From a virus: a stretch of DNA of 62,787 bases. The notes under the pieces are model-generated. The model was not told the DNA's origin. It did not search any database and saw nothing but the letters and a program-made list of their open reading frames with translations. Each line of letters opens with the position of its first letter. Positions within the stretch are counted from its first letter, which is position 1. Made by a program: the position numbers and the translations under genes. Positions 62,631 to 62,787 of the stretch are shown piece after piece. The DNA is taken from positions 1-62,787 of the IMG/VR virus record IMGVR_UViG_3300044714_000076, one strand, 5' to 3'.

Positions 62631-62787
62631 TACGGACCTGCGTAGTTCCAGTCATCCGAACGAAAATCCCACAATTCAATGCGAATCTGGCGCATTTCTT
62701 CTTGATGCTTCTTTTCAATTTCGTAATTCTTTTTGTAAACACGCGAGCACGCGCGACAAAAACGCTGTTTTGCCCAAAAGTAAGTAT
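62624..62787. repeat. Right copy of 164-bp terminal repeat
   Basis: Identical to 1-164 except C instead of A at 62750. Together with the left copy it shows the ends join. Confidence 0.95.
62630..62787 (-). CDS. HNH endonuclease, 3' partial copy
   Basis: This is the C-terminal ~52 codons of the gene annotated at 7-510, repeated because of the terminal overlap. It is not a second gene. Confidence 0.85.
   Translation of the reverse strand, partial: TYFWAKQRFCRACSRVYKKNYEIEKKHQEEMRQIRIELWDFRSDDWNYAGP

Noticed and set aside
1-62787. CRISPR array or phage RNA polymerase
   Set aside because: No regularly spaced 25-40-base repeats and no T7-type RNA polymerase motifs were found in any large frame.

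Overview
The window is an essentially complete tailed-phage genome with podovirus-like gene content. Its first 164 bases recur at the end (62624-62787) with one mismatch. The leftward operon also reads through that junction: the 62334-62630 start codon and the 7-510 stop codon overlap by one base. The molecule is therefore most simply a circular or circularly assembled genome of about 62.6 kb. The best host clue is an exported outer-membrane beta-barrel protein (50496-51248) whose signal-peptide junction and start of the mature chain (AMAADMPVKAPP) look like those of Rhizobiales (Bradyrhizobium-type) outer-membrane proteins. An alphaproteobacterial host is inferred, not proven. No RNA polymerase, no full-size integrase, no small terminase, no tRNA and no CRISPR array was recognised.

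Layout: two divergent transcription arms leave a control region at about 5256-5529 and meet at about 52057-52079. The leftward arm runs 5255 to 1 and, across the junction, 62630 to 52057 (about 16 kb). It holds an XRE regulator, a zinc-ribbon/winged-helix regulator, a family A DNA polymerase, a Cas4/RecB-like nuclease, an HNH nuclease, a VRR-NUC nuclease, a SNF2-type helicase, a candidate ssDNA-binding protein, a Myb-Myb-XRE regulator, a MazG-type protein and many very small genes joined by 4-base ATGA/GTGA overlaps. The rightward arm starts with a primase-polymerase/helicase fusion, followed by an iteron-like repeat array (candidate origin). It continues with an adenine methyltransferase, small regulators, and an island of sugar genes: two glycosyltransferases, a sugar epimerase, a TPR-glycosyltransferase, an FkbM methyltransferase, with a short serine recombinase inside. 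After these come terminase, portal, scaffold, capsid, two paralogous adaptors, a nozzle-like tail protein, three large internal virion proteins, a tail-fibre/spike cluster, lysis genes and the outer-membrane protein.

Three leftward islands interrupt the rightward arm (9295-9696, 21404-21859, 26742-27282). The third has its own promoter and palindrome.

The most unusual points are: (i) at least four consecutive fibre/spike-region proteins plus the beta-barrel protein begin with Sec-type signal peptides, suggesting a phage-encoded set of exported surface proteins; (ii) the glycan-decoration island; (iii) RNA-level control signals in the virion operon, namely a hairpin covering the adaptor start codon with an alternative pairing and a perfect intrinsic terminator inside the next adaptor gene; (iv) an iteron array next to the primase-helicase gene; (v) a palindromic operator shared by two promoters. 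All calls come from reading the sequence. No database search was possible, so family names rest on visible motifs and remembered family features.
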